Notes: generated by a model from the sequence alone, not told the origin. DNA of 64,000 bases from Lunularia cruciata (GCA_948567375.1 OX419762.1:38917034-38981033); one strand, 5' to 3'. Counted from the first letter of the stretch, positions 9,110-21,926 are shown. Translations and numbers: made by a program.

Positions 9110-11672
9110 ATGTCGAGCAATTTTCCTTTGCCGTTGAGAAGTCATCCTGTAGGTGATCATGGGAAGGGAAATAGAGTTGAAGACGCGCTAGTGTGTAAGG
9201 GAGAAGTTGGGAGAGTGAAACTGAGAGACAATGAGAAAGCAGGAGAGATGGGAGGAAGAAAGAAGAACTCCAAATTTGCAGTGAGGAATCATGCGATTTG
9301 GAGGTTAGACGTAATCGCAAGAATTGAAGTCATGAGCCGACTTTGGATTACGTTCTTGGCATGGAACTGGAATGTTAGTTTTCTAGGTTTCATGACTAAG
9401 ATCATCGAGAGCAAGTGTCTTGATGGCCCCGAGGAAGAGGGGAAGAGAGGAAATCCGGCTTGCTGGATAGAGTCAGATTGGAGATTAGTACTCGGAAAGG
9501 AAGCAAGCACAGAGCAGGGTACCACGTTCTTGCGGAAGGGAGAGATAGCCAAAGAAACCCAAGAAGTGACGGATGCATTCTCGTCAAAGCAGACAAAGAA
9601 TGGATACAAAGTAGAGAGCTATAAAGATCCTGTCAAGAAGGGGATTGTGAGTGCTCTAATGGCAATCTTGAAGCCGGAGAGAACAATGTATGTGAAACAC
9701 CAAGCGGTATTCTTTCACAAATTGTTTGCAAGAGAACCAATAAATTGGGCGAGGTGCTTCCATGGAAGGACGTGACAAATGGTGTGGAATTGGCGGGATA
9801 AGTCACCTCCACATTACATTGTGCCATTTGCAGCACACTTCTACCTCGGGTTGAATTTGCTGAACTCGGCGGAGCAGATGCAAATGGTGTCACATTTCCA
9901 TCCCGACTTAAGAAGAGAAGTTGATATAGAGGAGCAGCAATACATCCTTCAAATCCAAAGCACAGACGAGTACTACAAGAAGACGGGGAAGAACGTGGAG
10001 ATAGAAGCAAGTACTCCAAAATCAAAGAAGCAAAGTCGGCAGGCCAAAGCCAAAGACAAGACAAAACCTTGGAAGACCAAGAGAGGAAACTTAGGGCGAG
10101 GCATGGTGGTGATCTGAGTCAGAAGATGAAGACTCGGAAGGTGAGGCCGAGTGCAAGTCCGAAGACTCGGAACGCAAGGAGGAACCCGAGCTAACGCTAC
10201 AAAGTGGAGATACAAGTAGCAACAGCGATGAAGGTGGAGAAATGACATTGGTGCCAGCTACTGTAGAGGAGGAAGAAGAAGTGCAGGCAGAGATCGAGGC
10301 CGAGGACAACACGAAGTTGGAGGATGAGATACCCAAGGCTGAAGAGAAGAGATTGCAATTCAGAGGGGAGTTCGCTCAAGACACAAGGCGAAGTGTGAGG
10401 CAGGTCTGAGTAAAGTAAAAGAAGAAGTGAATGAAAGCTCAGGAAGTGAGGCGTTAGTTCCGATACGAAGACTGCAGAGACAAAGGCAAGTATCGAGTGA
10501 ACAAGAAGTGAGAAGGGAGATTGCTACGCAAGAGGAGGTAGTAGTGAGGGATGGAGTAGAGTACCTACGGGAGATCGTGTGTCCACTGTTGGTGAAATTG
10601 GAGCACAAGAAGAAGGAAATGCAATCAACTTGTCTAGAAGTGAAGACTGTTTTGCAGGTCTTATTGAGATTAGAAGAAGAGAACTCGGAGTTGAAGAAGA
10701 TCATAACCCGAGGTGAGGAGGAAGGTGAAGTACTGCAAGGAGAGGCAGTAGTGAAGACTCAGGTAATTGAAGACTTGAAGAGAGAAGTGATATATCGAGA
10801 GGAGCTTGTTAGGAAGAGTGACATAGCAAGGGAGAGACAAGTAGCGGAGTATGAGATTTTGAAGCAGCAGTTTGTTGATTCAAGAGTAGAACTTATCCAT
10901 GCTATGGTGAGGGTAGCAACAAAGGAACAAGAGCTCGATAGAGTCATGGAGAGTGTAGAAGAGAATAAGCAACTCTGGCAAAGGGAGTTAGCAACACACT
11001 ATAGGGAAGAAGAGAGGTTACAAGAGTTACTTTGTAATCAGGAGGAGAAGATTGTATAGAAGGAGAAGGAGAAAGAAACGGTGAAAGCAGAGTTGGTGAT
11101 GTACAAGGAGGATTGGCTTGCAGATCGAGAGCGAGAAAGAAAAATGTGATTGCAGCCATTGAAGGAGATTGTCCTCAGGATGAATGCGATGTTAAGTATA
11201 GAGGCCAATGTTTGAATTGAAAAAATGAGGCTGCACAAGTTGAAATTGTTGGTGCAGGAGACGAGGCAAAGACATGCAAAAAATACTAATTTGAACGCAC
11301 TGTTGATAAATCGCATGACTCGTGTAGATAGGAAGATATTAGAGGTAGAAGATAATATCGTGGTTGGATTAGACTTAGTAAAGTTGGAGAAAGATAAACA
11401 TTGGAAGGATGTTAGAGTTAAACCCAAAGTAAGAGAGATAGGAGTGCAGGTGTCTTCGGATTTGACATTTGACACTTTAGAGAAGAGTGGGTCGGGAGAT
11501 AGAGATTTAGAAGGCTTAATTATGATAGGAATTGCAGATCAGGAAGGAGAAGTGTTAGAATTAGTGGAGGAATTGGGAGTTGTGAAACCCGAGGACAGAG
11601 TAGTAGGAAGTAAAATTTACTTCGGGTTTGGGTTTGAAAGCTGATGACAAAGTAGACATCGGATCGGATTAG
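9110..11672 (+). pseudogene. A1 ORF: family A protein (conserved domain, acidic linker, coiled coil)
   Basis: The chosen ATG (MSSNFPLP) matches M(T/I)S.F(P)LP starts of A3 and A4. Residues 1-about 290 form a conserved, Trp/aromatic-rich region with ITFLAWNWN, GNPACWIESDW, ESYKDPVKK, EPINWARCFHGRT and PPHYIVPFAAHFYLGLN. An acidic Ser/Glu linker follows, then a coiled coil of over 400 residues (EYEILKQQF, KEQELDRVMESVEE, REEERLQELLCNQEEKI). It ends in VDIGSD. Breaks: TGA at 9773-9775 (Arg/Gln-like codon in relatives), a frameshift near 10113, TAG near 11057, further stops near 11149 and 11215, and a frameshift near 11635. Domain plus coiled coil recalls gag-like ORFs of non-autonomous plant elements; the function is unknown to me. 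Confidence 0.65.
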
Positions 11673-12465
11673 TAACAATTTTGAGATTTGAAGAAGCAGA
11701 TATGAAGAGGTGCATTGTCATTTTGGATCTGCAGGTTAGAAGAGTTGTTGTAGAACGGTATAGTTGTTAGAATTGTCTATTTGTTCACTACTTAAGAGTG
11801 GCATTCGCAGTCAAATGTTGTTTAGTGCTCATAATTTTGAGAATAGATAAAGCAAAGTGCTGTGAAGTAGTGCTCGTCGCTTAAGCTTGATTCCAAGTAT
11901 CAACGTTGTACTTGTGTTTGTGAGTATGTGTAGAAATTTGAAGTGCAAGTCAGTGTGCTTGTTGGATGTTGGATTCCACGGCCTTGATCTTCATTTTGTG
12001 TGTTTGATCATGAGTGAAGTGCAATCAAAGCAATGCCTTGACAGATCTGAGAGGAATTGTAGTGTTGGTAGTATTTTGCATTTGTGAGTGCAGTGCTGTG
12101 TTGATGTGAAGCAATTTTGATCAAGGAAGTTGTGCCTTCATTGGAGGGGTGGAACAAAATTCTGAGGCAAAGTCGTTTTGTAGTGAAGTGCCATTTTTGG
12201 GAGAGCCTGAATCATCACAATCCAGATTGTTTGGAAAGAATTGAAGGAGTTGTGATTAAGGAGTGAATATTCATGACAAGACTGCAAGTCAGTGCTTGTT
12301 ACTCTCTTTTGGGTGTGGTTTCTACTTGAGAGATTAAAGACGCAACCAAGAAGAACTACATTGCTATTGTTTACTTTGTATTTGGACATTTCTGACTTGT
12401 ATCTCTGCGGGAATGAACTTTACTTACCCGATTACCGCAAAAGTGATATTTGCCAAGTTATCACA

Positions 12466-15402
12466 CTGTAGAGGTGAGGAATTCCTTCAATGCTCCTAGC
12501 ACTTAGAACAAGTACAAGGTTGATAGTTATAGAGACCCAACAAGGCAAAGTATTGTCAAGGATTTGATGGTGATGTTTAAGTGAGAGCAAACCACCTATA
12601 TAACAAAGAAGCATGTGATATTCTTTGACCAAATGTTTGTAAGAGAGAAGGTGAATTAGTCAAAGTGCTTGCATTAGAGAATGGGGCAAATGATTGGGAA
12701 TTGGAGAGTGGACTTGCCACCCTACTTGTTTGTGCCATTTGCAACCCACTTCTATTGAGGCTTGAACATGCTTAGCTTGGAGGAGAAGGAAAAAATGGTG
12801 TAACACTTCCACCCCAATCTATGTCAAGGTGTAGTGCGGATGAGCAATATTATTTAAGGTAGATCCAAGATGGTTCAGAACACTTTGTCAAGATGGAGCA
12901 AGAGAAGAAAGTGGTGGTGAGTATCTTGAGGCCAAGGAAATGGGGTAGACCCAAGGAGGTAATATCGCCATGAGAGACTAGGAGACTGAACCCAAAGTGA
13001 GAAATGGCGGTAGTGGACCTATTGTTAGGTGCAAACTCTGAAGGAGATGTTGATTCTAAGTACAAAGACTCAAAAGAAGAGGAAGGAGAGCTCATGTTGT
13101 AGAGTAAGTAGTCGAGCAGTGAGAGTGAGGGAGATCTGAAGTCCAACAGTTGGTTGAAGAAGGAGGGCTGAGGAAGATGATCAGGAGTTCCATGCGTAGA
13201 TTGCATGCATGGAAGGAGGAGATAGCCAATACTTGGAGTTGCCCTAGGTGGATAGTCCAAAGGGAAGAGAAGAGGAGCCAATACTGGTGTTTCAAAGAGG
13301 AGTGAGATCTGTAGCTCGCAATTGTAGGGACGAGCAGAGCCAAGGAAGAAGAAGAAAGCTTGGAGGGAATCAATTTGAAGATATGAAGATTGAGACTTTG
13401 GAGTACGGCATCAATAGAAGAATTTCCTACCAAAGCCGAAGATAGAGAAGAGGACGTATAAGAGTACAGTAGAGTAAATTATCTGTCAAAGATTGTGTGT
13501 CTGCTACTGTTGGAGTTGTAGAAGATGAGGAAGGAGATACAACAAGATCATTCCGAAGTCAAGGATGAGTTGCAAGTAGTGAGGTACCTGATCACAAGAG
13601 TCTTTTAGTTGAAGGAGAAGTTAACCAAAGGAGAGGATGAAACAGAAGTACGTTGGGGTGGATGCGGTACTTTGGAGGGAGAGTTTTGAGAATCTACAAG
13701 AGAATTTTGTGAAGTGTGGTGGTGAACTTGAACAAGAAGCTAAAGAATTGCAGAACCAAAAAGCAACATGCAAGATGTTGAAGAAAGAATTTGATGAAGT
13801 GCAACTCGATGCAATGCATTCAAAAGCCATTAAAGTGGTAAGGGAGCAAGAGTTGGAGAAGCTAAGATTGGTTGCAGTGGAGAAGGATCGGGCCTGGCAA
13901 AGTGACCTATCAATAGAGACCAGGAAGAAGAAATTTTGAGAGGTTTGATAAGGAATGTAGAGGCTTAACTTATTCACTATGCAAAAGAAAAGGAAGCATT
14001 GAAGGTAGAGTTTGAAGAAGAGTTGAAGATGTACCAAAATGAATTGGAATCAAAGAAGAATCAGGAGGATTTACTTCTTGAGAAGCCATTGGTATCAGTA
14101 GGAGAGATCATTGTGAGGATGAAGGCAATGCTAAGTACTAAAGCCAAGGTGAAGTTGGAGGAATCAAGATTGCATGAGTTGAAGTTGCTTGTGCAGGAGA
14201 CTAGAAAGTGGAAGGTGAAGGATACCAACATGAGAAAATTTTGGGTTTTCCTGAGAGAGAGAGTAGATAGGAAGAGGATAGAAGTAAGAGACAATGGGAG
14301 TCTTAGATTAGATTTAGTTAGATCAGAATTAGATGAAGTTTGGAGTAGTGCAAAGGAAATCAGATGCAAAGTAGTTGAAGTAGGAGTGTACGTGACTTTG
14401 GGGGAATTACCAGAGTTCACTTAAGCAATCACAACAGAGAAGGAGAATGTAGTTAAGGGTAGGTGTAGGAGAAAACCAATATCAATATAGACCAAAGAAT
14501 TATTAGGTGTAGGAGAAAATGTAAATGTTGTAGATAGATCTAAAATGCAAGAGGCGCTTGAAGATACATCGGGTGTAGAAGCCAACATCAATGTAGACAT
14601 TGGTTTGGATTAGTAATACCAATTTTGAAATTTGAAGAGGTAGATATGAACAACTGGAGTGACACTTCAAATCTACAAATTTCTAAGTAGTGGTTGGAGC
14701 GGTTTAGGTAGTTTAAATAACTATTGAATGTGCTGCCTATTTAAAGGAGGCATTTGCAATGTATTATTATTTAGTATTCATGTTTTTGAAGTTGAGTAAA
14801 GCAAAGTGCTATAACTCAATGCTCATCATTTTAGCTTAATTTTGAGTATCAATGTTATGTGTGTGATTGTGAGTGTTTGGAGAAGTTTGAATTACAATCA
14901 ATGAGTGTTAGATGTTGGGTTTTGCAAAGATGATGTTCATTTTGTGTGTCTGATCTTGAGTGGAGTGCAATTAAGGCAACGCCTTGACAAATTTGTGAGG
15001 AATTGTATTGTTGGTAGTATTCTTGAATTGTGCTCACACTGCACGATTGCAAAGCAACTTTGATTGAGGGAGTTGTGCCTTGAGTGGATGGGTGGAAAAA
15101 AATTATAAAATAAATTTTTCTCATGGTGAAGTAGCCTTCTTTGGGAGAACTAAATCATCACAATATATATCAATTTGGAAAGGATTTGAAGAATCATGAT
15201 TGTGGGTGTTATTTATTTGTGACAAGACTGCAAATTGAGCAATTGTTACTCTCTTTTTGGTGGCATTTCTACCTAAAGACATAACCAAGAAGAACTACTT
15301 TGTGTCATTTTACTTCATATTTGACCATTTTTTATCAGTATCTTTGTGGGAAGAAAATTACTTATTGATTACCACAAAAGTTATACTTGTTGGGTTCTCA
15401 CA
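12466..15402 (+). mobile_element. Family A copy A2, right part
   Basis: This continues A2 after the A1 insertion, starting inside the conserved domain and ending TTCTCACA at 15402 like the other copies. Its tail after the final stop codon is 789 bp, close to 793, 794 and 797 bp in A1, A3 and A4. It is the most diverged copy, in keeping with its being the host of A1 and thus older. Confidence 0.75.
12471..14613 (+). pseudogene. A2 ORF remnant
   Basis: Diverged equivalents of the A1 protein can be followed: a domain end near 12720-12790 (PYLFVPFATHFY), the coiled-coil part with VGVDAVLWRESFENLQENF and EQELEKLRLVAVEKDRAW (13637-13939), EFEEELKMYQNELES (about 14000), and LHELKLLVQETRKW (about 14170), ending in VDIGLD and TAG at 14611-14613. 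Many stops and frameshifts interrupt it. The conserved C-terminal DIG motif confirms the end point shared by all copies. Confidence 0.6.
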
Positions 15403-16236
15403 ACATCCTTCAATATCATCCTTGATGTAAAAGTAGGATGTAGTGGAGGTTTCATGAGCATGCTATTGTGTGTATGGTAAGGGGAAATTTGATCTATTGT
15501 AGGTAGCATTGCTAAAGTTAGGGGATTTTGTGCATGGAGTCTAAGCAAGGGTCAAGATCTATCAAGGAAGTAGGAATAGTAAGAACATGTTGTGGTTCTA
15601 GGGATATGAGAAAGAATCTAGTTAGGGGATCAAGAGAAATGCATTTTTGCATTGCAAGATAGCTCATTTTGACTTCCGTAATGAAGAGGCAATTAGCAAT
15701 GTTCTCTATGACATCTTCATTACTATTATTGTGAGCTAGACTGCACATATCATTGTTAAAGCTTGGTTTTCCCTCTTGGTCTGAGCTTGATAGTGATGCT
15801 ATTAGGTATATTGGGATTGTCAAATGTTCAGATTCTTTTCCAAGTGTAGCTTCCTTCTCTAGCAAGAGGTGATGGCATCAACCTCAACCAACCATAGGAT
15901 GCCAATCACAAGGTGAATTGTGCCAAGGTGGGTGTATCCATGATCAACTAAGAAGGTTGGTTTGCCAATGAGTATGGGGACCTTTGATAACAATCCAAGG
16001 AAGAAATGCCATCTCTCATCTTCCATTCAAAGAAAATTAGTAGTCTTAGTCACTCCTAAAAGTTCCAATGTCTCCATGATTCCCTTGGTCATTATATTGA
16101 CTAAAGACCTCAAGTCTTTGTGATAGTTTGGAATGATATTGCCTCAATTGTTACGAGAATATTGAGATCATGGACTAAGGTATATAATACTTGGAGATTT
16201 GGTGACCAGATATCTTTAAAAGTAGCGTGGAGGCTT
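15403..16236. other. Diverged element DNA between A2 and A3
   Basis: The minus strand has an open frame at 15865-15518 (115 codons) with no motif I recognise, and another broken protein-like stretch at 15880-16120. The A3 insertion separates this from 19725-20470. It is probably the interior of an old retroelement, family unknown. Confidence 0.35.
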
Positions 16237-16601
16237 TGTGGTACCCACTTTTTTGTTTTTTTTGGAATTTGGAAGAAGAAGTGTATAGGGAAGTCAAATT
16301 GTGTCTATATGGCCAAAGAAGGCAAAGAAAAGTGTCCTCGGGATGAAACCCAAGGTAAAGCAAGGTAATTGGAATTACCTTGTCAGCAAACAACCCAAGG
16401 TAAGGAGTCTTCGTATCGGGGGTGCTCAACCCGAGGCAAGGACAATGTAACAACTTTCCTTTGGGGTGAGACATTCAAGAAGGGACCGTTCAAAAACGGC
16501 GGTCATATGCGTGATGGACACTTGATAGTGACAAGAGCATGCAAGAGGTCTGATTTCTTGGTAGAAACTTGAAGTGAAGAAAGATGAAGAAGGTGCGACT
16601 C

Positions 16602-16609
16602 TATAAAAA
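16602..16609 (+). promoter_or_regulatory. TATA box of A3
   Basis: TATAAAAA is 27 bp before the ATG at 16629, with the same surroundings (CTC before, TCGGGCT after) as in A1. Confidence 0.65.
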
Positions 16610-16628
16610 TCGGGCTAAAGACGAAGTG

Positions 16629-18930
16629 ATGACGAGCAATTTTCCCTTGCCGTTAAGAAGTCATCCTGCAAGAGATCGTGGGAAGGGAAGTAGAGTTGAA
16701 GATGCAATGGTGTGTAGAGAGGAATTCAAGAGAGTTAATCCAAGAATCAATAGGAAGAACAGTCCCCAGCCCAGAGTAGAAGAGAGAAAGATGGGAGGAG
16801 GGAAGAAGAATTCTGAATTCGCAATGAGAAATCATGCGATTTGGAGGTTAGATGTGATCACAAGAATTGAAGTCTTGAGCAGGCTTCGGATCACATTCTT
16901 GGCATGGAACTGGAATGTTAGCTTTCTAGGGTTCATGACTGAGATCATCAAGAGAAAATGTCTCAATGGCCCCAAGGAAGAAGGGAAGAGAGGTAATCCG
17001 GCTCATTGGATAGAGTCGGATTGGAGTTTAGTACTCGGAAGAGAAGCAGGCGTGGAGCATGGTGCCATGTTCTTGGGAAAGGGTGAAGTAGCAGAAGAAA
17101 CCCAGGAGGTGAGAGATGCTTTCTCTTTCAAGCAAACAAAGAATAGTTACAAAGTAGAGAGCTATAAGGATCTTGTCAAGAGAAGAATCATGAGTGCTCT
17201 AATGGCGATCTTGAAGCCAGAGAGAACGACTTATGTGATGAAGCACCAAGCGGTGTTCTTCCATAAGATGTTTGCAGGAGAGCCGATTAACTGGGCAAAG
17301 TGTTTTCATGGGAGAACAAGATAGATGGTATGGAATTTGTGGGTTAAGTCGCCTCCACATTACATTGTGCCATTTGCAGCTCATTTCTATCTTGGGCTGA
17401 ACTTGCTCAATGCGGCAGAGCGCAATAGGATGGTGTCGCATTTAAATCCCGACTTAAGAAGAGATGTTGACGCGGAGGAGCAGCAATACATTCTTCAGAT
17501 CAGGAGCAGTGATGAGTATTGCGCGCAGACGGGGAAGAGTGTGCAGTTGGAAGTGAGTACTCCGAAGTCGAAGAAGAGGAGTCAACAAGGAGAAGGAGAA
17601 AACATCGAGAAAGTAAGACCTTGGATGGCTAGAATGGTAAAGTGTGGAGTTGGGCCAAGTAAGGTAAGAGAAGAGGAGGATGAAAGTTTGGGGAGCAAAG
17701 CATCCATTCCTATAAGGCGACTGCGGTTTAGAAGGTGAGTGTTGAGTGAGGAAGAGGTGAAGAAGGAGATCACTCCGCAAGTCAAGGTAACTCCAAGTGA
17801 AGGAGTGGAGTACTTGCGGGAGGTTATGTGCCCATTATTAGTAAAGTTAGAGCACAAGAAGAAGGAGATGTAGTCGAAGTGTCCGGAGGGGAAGATTGTG
17901 TTGCAAGTGTTAGCAAGATTAGAAGAAGAGAACTTGGAGTTAAAGAAGAGTACAGTCCGAGGTGAGGAGGAAAGGGAAGTACTACAAGTAGATGCAGTAG
18001 TACAGAATCAAGTGATTGAGAACTTGAGAAGAGAAGCAAAGAATCGGGAGGAACTAATAAAGCAGAACGTCATAGCAAGGGAAAGACAAATAGCAGAGTA
18101 TGAAATCTTGAAGCAGCAGTTTGTTGATTTGAGACTAGAAATTATCCATGCTATGGCAAGAGTAGCAGAGAAAGAGCAAGAGCTCGATAGGGTGATGGAG
18201 AGTGTAGAGGAGAAGAAGCAGTTGTGGCAACAAGAGTTGACAGTGAGGCATAGAGAGGAAGAAAGGTTGAGAGAGTTACTTTGCAATCAAGAGGAAAAGA
18301 TTGTGCAGAAATAGAAGGAAAGGAAGCTATGAAAGCCAAGTTTAAAGCAAAATTGGCAATGTACATAGAAGATTGGCTTGCAGATCAAGAATGGGAGAGG
18401 AAGATGAGATTGGAGCCATTAAAGGAGATTGTGATCAAGATGAATACGATGCTAAGTACAGAGGCCAGTGTGCGCATTGTAGAGACAAGACTGCACGAGT
18501 TGAAGTTGTTGGTGCAAGAGACGAGGATGAGAAATGCGAAGGACAAAGACTTGAATGCCTTACTGATTAGTCTCAGAACTTGTGTAGATAGAAAGATATT
18601 GGAGGTAAAGACAATATCACAATCAGATTAGACTTAGTCAAATTAGAGATAGATAAACTTTGGAAGGATGTCAGAGCAAAACCCGAAGTAGATGAAATAG
18701 GAGTACAAATGTCTTCGGAGTTACCATGGGAGATATTAGAGAAGAGTGGGTTGGGGGATAAGGAGTTAGAAAGATTACCCACTAGTGGAATTTCAGATCG
18801 GGAAAGAGAACTGTTAGATTTGATAGAGGAATTAGGAGTTGTGAAACCAGAGGATAGAGTAGTAAGGAGTGAAGTTACTTCAGGATCGGGTTTGAAAGCC
18901 AAAGAAGAAGTAGACATCGGATCAAAGTAG
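16629..18930 (+). pseudogene. A3 ORF: family A protein
   Basis: It starts MTSNFPLPLRSHP. The conserved domain contains ITFLAWNWNVSFLGF, HWIESDWSLVLG, ESYKDLVKRR, EPINWAKCFHGRTR, then an in-frame TAG at 17322-17324 and PPHYIVPFAAHFYLGLN. The acidic linker is deleted, joining directly to SKASIPIRRLRFRR. The coiled coil follows (EYEILKQQFVDLR, KEQELDRVMESVEEKKQLWQ, LLCNQEEKIV) with frame breaks near 17738, 17871, 18313 and 18630, and ends VDIGSK before TAG at 18928-18930. The stop after the domain is at a different codon from that of A1, so it arose independently. The function is unknown; a nucleic-acid or particle protein role is only a guess. Confidence 0.65.
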
Positions 18931-19729
18931 TAACAGTTTTGAGATAGGAAGAGGTAGATATGAAGAAGTGCATTGTCATTTTGGATTTGCAGGTTTGTAG
19001 AGTTGTTAAGAAATGGTATTTTTGTTAGAATTGTCGATTGCTTCACTATTTAAGAGTGACATTCATAGGAAAATGTTGTTCAGTGCTCATTATTACTGAG
19101 AATAGATAAAGAAAAGTATTGTGAAGCAGTGCTCGTCACTTGAGCTTGATTCTGAGTATCAACATTGTGATTGTGTTTGTGAGTGTGTGGAGAAATTCAA
19201 AGTGCAAGTCAATGTGTTTGTTGGATGTTGGATTCTGCATCCTTGATCTTCATTCTATGTGTTTGATCCTGAGTGAAGTACAATCAAAGCAATCCCTTGA
19301 TAGATCTAAGAGGAATTGTAGTGTTGGTTGTATTCTACATTTGTGAGTGCAACGTGAAGTTGATGTCAAGCAATTTTGATCAAGGAAGTTGTGCCTTCAG
19401 TGGAGGGGTAGAACACAATTCTAAGGCGAAGTCATTTTGCAATGAAGTGCCATTTTTGGGAGAGCTTGAATCATCACAATCAAGATTGTTTGGAAAGATT
19501 TGATGGAGTTGTGATTAAGAGGTGTTAATCTGTGACAAGACTGCGAGTTAGTGCTTGTTACTCTCTTTTGGGTGTGGTTTCTACCTGAGAGACTAAAGAT
19601 GCAACCAAGAAGAACTACATTTTTACTGTTTGACTTTGGTTTTGACCAATTCTAACTCATATCTCTGCGGGAACAAACTTTACTTACTTGGTTAAGCAAA
19701 AGTGATATTTGCCGGGTTGTCATAGGCTT

Positions 19730-20474
19730 CCTAGAGCTAAGGTCTATGGGCGTCATTGAGTTAGAGGATATAGACTAGTTGGAGGTGTGGATGTCTGTTT
19801 GGGATTTTGTTGAAAGGAGTGCAAGGCTTGGGATGCCTTTCTGATCAGCAGTTTCTTGAAGCATATTATGGGTTGCCCCTTCAATAGAAAGTTCTCCAAT
19901 TTTCTTTGTTCCATAGCAATATACTTTGTAGAGCTATTTGAAAGTAATTGGGGCTTTCACATTACCCAAGTTGGTCATGATGTCACAATTATGTATGACA
20001 GAGGTAGGTGGTTGCCTTATGAGGGTGTCAAAAGTATGGATGGCTGCCTTGTGAGGATTTCAACCATAAGGATGACTGCCTTGTACATTTCCAAGATTGG
20101 CTGAGTAGTTTCTTCACCTATGGTCTCCTCGGCAGAAATTTCAGAGTAGCTCTTGAAGTTGGAAGCACTATCAAGATCAAGTACATCATACATGTAGGAA
20201 TACATAGAAGATATGGTTCTACAATAGTACTTCCACAAATGTGACATGCATCTCCAAAAATAGAAACATTTTCTACTCCAATGAAATGCACACTCTTGTT
20301 ACAACTAACATTGTTATGTGGGTCATTTGGAATAGGTGCTTGCAAAGTTTGGGTTATAAAGCTCATGTAATGTAGACATTGTGCCATAGTGTGAGTGATA
20401 GAGCAAAACATGCAATGGGCAAGCCTATTGGGACATTGATTTGATAGTGTATGTTGGGTCTCAATGGTCCCTAT
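19730..20474. other. Sequence between A3 and G3, no recognised gene
   Basis: It continues whatever A3 was inserted into. Only short ORFs are present (for example 20600-20118 on the minus strand, 160 codons, no recognised motif). Confidence 0.35.
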
Positions 20475-20794
20475 TGTAAAAGACCAAGGAGAGAAATAAG
20501 ATAATGGAAAACCAAAGTGAAAGATCACATTGGGACTCTTGAATGAGGTAAACTCCAAATCCTTAGCATTAACTTGGGCTTTGGTATTTATAGGGAACAT
20601 ACAAGGCTCTTAAGAAGCTTTTCAAGATATTTCTTCCTAGAAATCACCTACTTGGTATACATGTTACCCACTACGGAAGGTTCCAAGAAGCTTCCTAGAT
20701 GCTTCTAAAACATTTCTATAATTCTTGGCTAATTTGGCCTATTTGCTGCTTTGTTAGTCTCAACTAACTTGAGTGTTAACTCCATATTGTTACA
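20475..20794 (-). repeat. 3' LTR of G3 (320 bp)
   Basis: On the minus strand it starts TGTAACAATATGG after a purine tract (AATGGGAGAATA) and ends CTTTTACA, giving TG...CA ends. It matches the unit that begins at 29068 over about 200 bp, including CCAAGGAGAGAAATA. Confidence 0.75.
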
Positions 20795-20819
20795 TATTCT
20801 CCCATTACTTATTGGTGGA

Positions 20820-21530
20820 TTTCTTGTTACCATGGAAGTTGCAACCTCTTGGATGGCCATTTGTGTATTGTGGAGATGAGAAAGAGGCTCCTAGATGGCA
20901 CCATGAAGGGTATATCCTTTCAAAAGAACTTTGTACTCAATTTTTTGTTGATGGCCACATTGAATGTTATGATGTGCAAGGATGCAATCAACTTCATACT
21001 CCTCATGATGGGAGGAGTAGGTTGGACACAAGTGGAAAATGAAGATGGATTAGAAACAAAGGGTTTCAACTTTGAGACATAAAAGACAAGGTGGATTTGC
21101 ATATGACTAAGCAAGTCAAGTCGATAAGCAACAAGAGAAATGATTTGGGTGACATCAAATGAACCTATCCAATTAGGAGTAAGTTTAAGAACTTGGGTAC
21201 TAATGGGAGGGGTAGGTTACTAAAAGAAAGCATGACCTTATCACCTAGTTGAAATGTGAGATCACTATGATGTTGATCTATGTATTGCTTTTGACAATTT
21301 TGAGCAACAAGGAGATGAGATTTTGCTTATTGTAGGGAGGGAGGTATTATGGACAAGAAGGGGGAAGTATGAGGAATGTGAGATAGTAAGGAGCAACAAG
21401 GGAATCTAGAACGAGTAAATCTTGGCCAAAATTAGGGAAGAAGGAAGAGAATCCAATACTTGCTTGGCAAACGCAACAACCACAAGGTATTTGTCCTAAA
21501 TAGTACAAGGAATGTTGATAAAGCATGAAG
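20820..21530 (-). pseudogene. G3 integrase C-terminal region
   Basis: The minus strand reads a GDKV-like block, then LIGSFDVTQI, AYRLDLLSHMQIHLVFYVSKLKPF (shown in conserved positions as AYxLxL...IHxVFxVSxLKPF), the signature of the C-terminal domain of plant gypsy integrases, followed by a chromodomain-like tail with NVAINKKLSTKFFLKG. Stops and frameshifts occur throughout. The piece begins exactly where A4 ends its interruption, at 21531. Confidence 0.75.
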
Positions 21531-21918
21531 CATACCGGTGGTACCCACATTTTTTTTTCTTATTTTGGAAGAAGAATTGTATTGATGAAGTTGTATTGCA
21601 CTTGTATGACATCAAAAAGCAAACAATGATGTCTTTGGGTTGTAACCCAAGGAAAAGTGACTTTGTATCAGAAGATGAAGTACTCGGCTTGGCCCTGCCA
21701 GCATTCAACCTGAAGTAAGGAGACTTCGGTTTGGGAGTGCTCAACCCAAGGCAAGGATAGTGTAACAACTTTCCTTCGGGGTTGGACATTCAAGAAGGCA
21801 CCGCACACAAAAACAGCTGGCCTATGAGCAGGAGAAAATTGATAGTGATAGGAGCATGAAGGAGGTGTGATTTCTCGGTAGAAACTCAAAATGAAGAAAG
21901 ACCTAGGAAGCATGCCAC

Positions 21919-21926
21919 TATAAGAA
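21919..21926 (+). promoter_or_regulatory. TATA box of A4
   Basis: TATAAGAA lies 27 bp before the ATG at 21946, at the same place as TATAAAAA in A1 and A3, with one changed base. Confidence 0.55.

Larger units (their letters stand above)
8700..12465 (+). mobile_element. Family A element A1 (3766 bp), nested in A2
   Basis: The element starts TGTGGTGCCCAC at 8700 and ends TTATCACA at 12465. It is flanked by CTGCA (8695-8699) and CTGTA (12466-12470), a 5-bp target duplication with one mismatch. No terminal direct repeat is present: the first 300 bases do not resemble the last 300. It carries 410 bp before the ORF start, an ORF region of about 2.56 kb and a tail of 793 bp. The ends and the 5-bp duplication are those of LTR elements, yet there is no LTR pair, so a large solo LTR carrying an ORF is the leading model. 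Confidence 0.8.
16237..19724 (+). mobile_element. Family A element A3 (3488 bp) with perfect 5-bp target duplication
   Basis: It starts TGTGGTACCCAC at 16237 and ends TTGTCATA at 19724. GGCTT lies immediately on both sides (16232-16236 and 19725-19729). There are no terminal direct repeats. The part before the ATG is 392 bp, the coding region 2.3 kb and the tail 794 bp. The shorter coding region is explained by loss of the acidic linker (about 17640-17690 relative to A1 and A4). Confidence 0.85.

Noticed and set aside
9289-9609. Long open frames on the minus strand opposite the family A ORF (for example 8865-9320 and 9289-9609)
   Set aside because: They mirror the plus-strand frame, show no motifs and are not kept open in A3 and A4, while the plus frame is conserved.
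8700-12465. Family A as a DNA transposon of the hAT, Mutator, CACTA or Helitron type
   Set aside because: Target duplications are 5 bp rather than 8, 9-10 or 3, there are no long inverted repeats, and no CACTA or TC/CTRR ends; no transposase motif was recognised.
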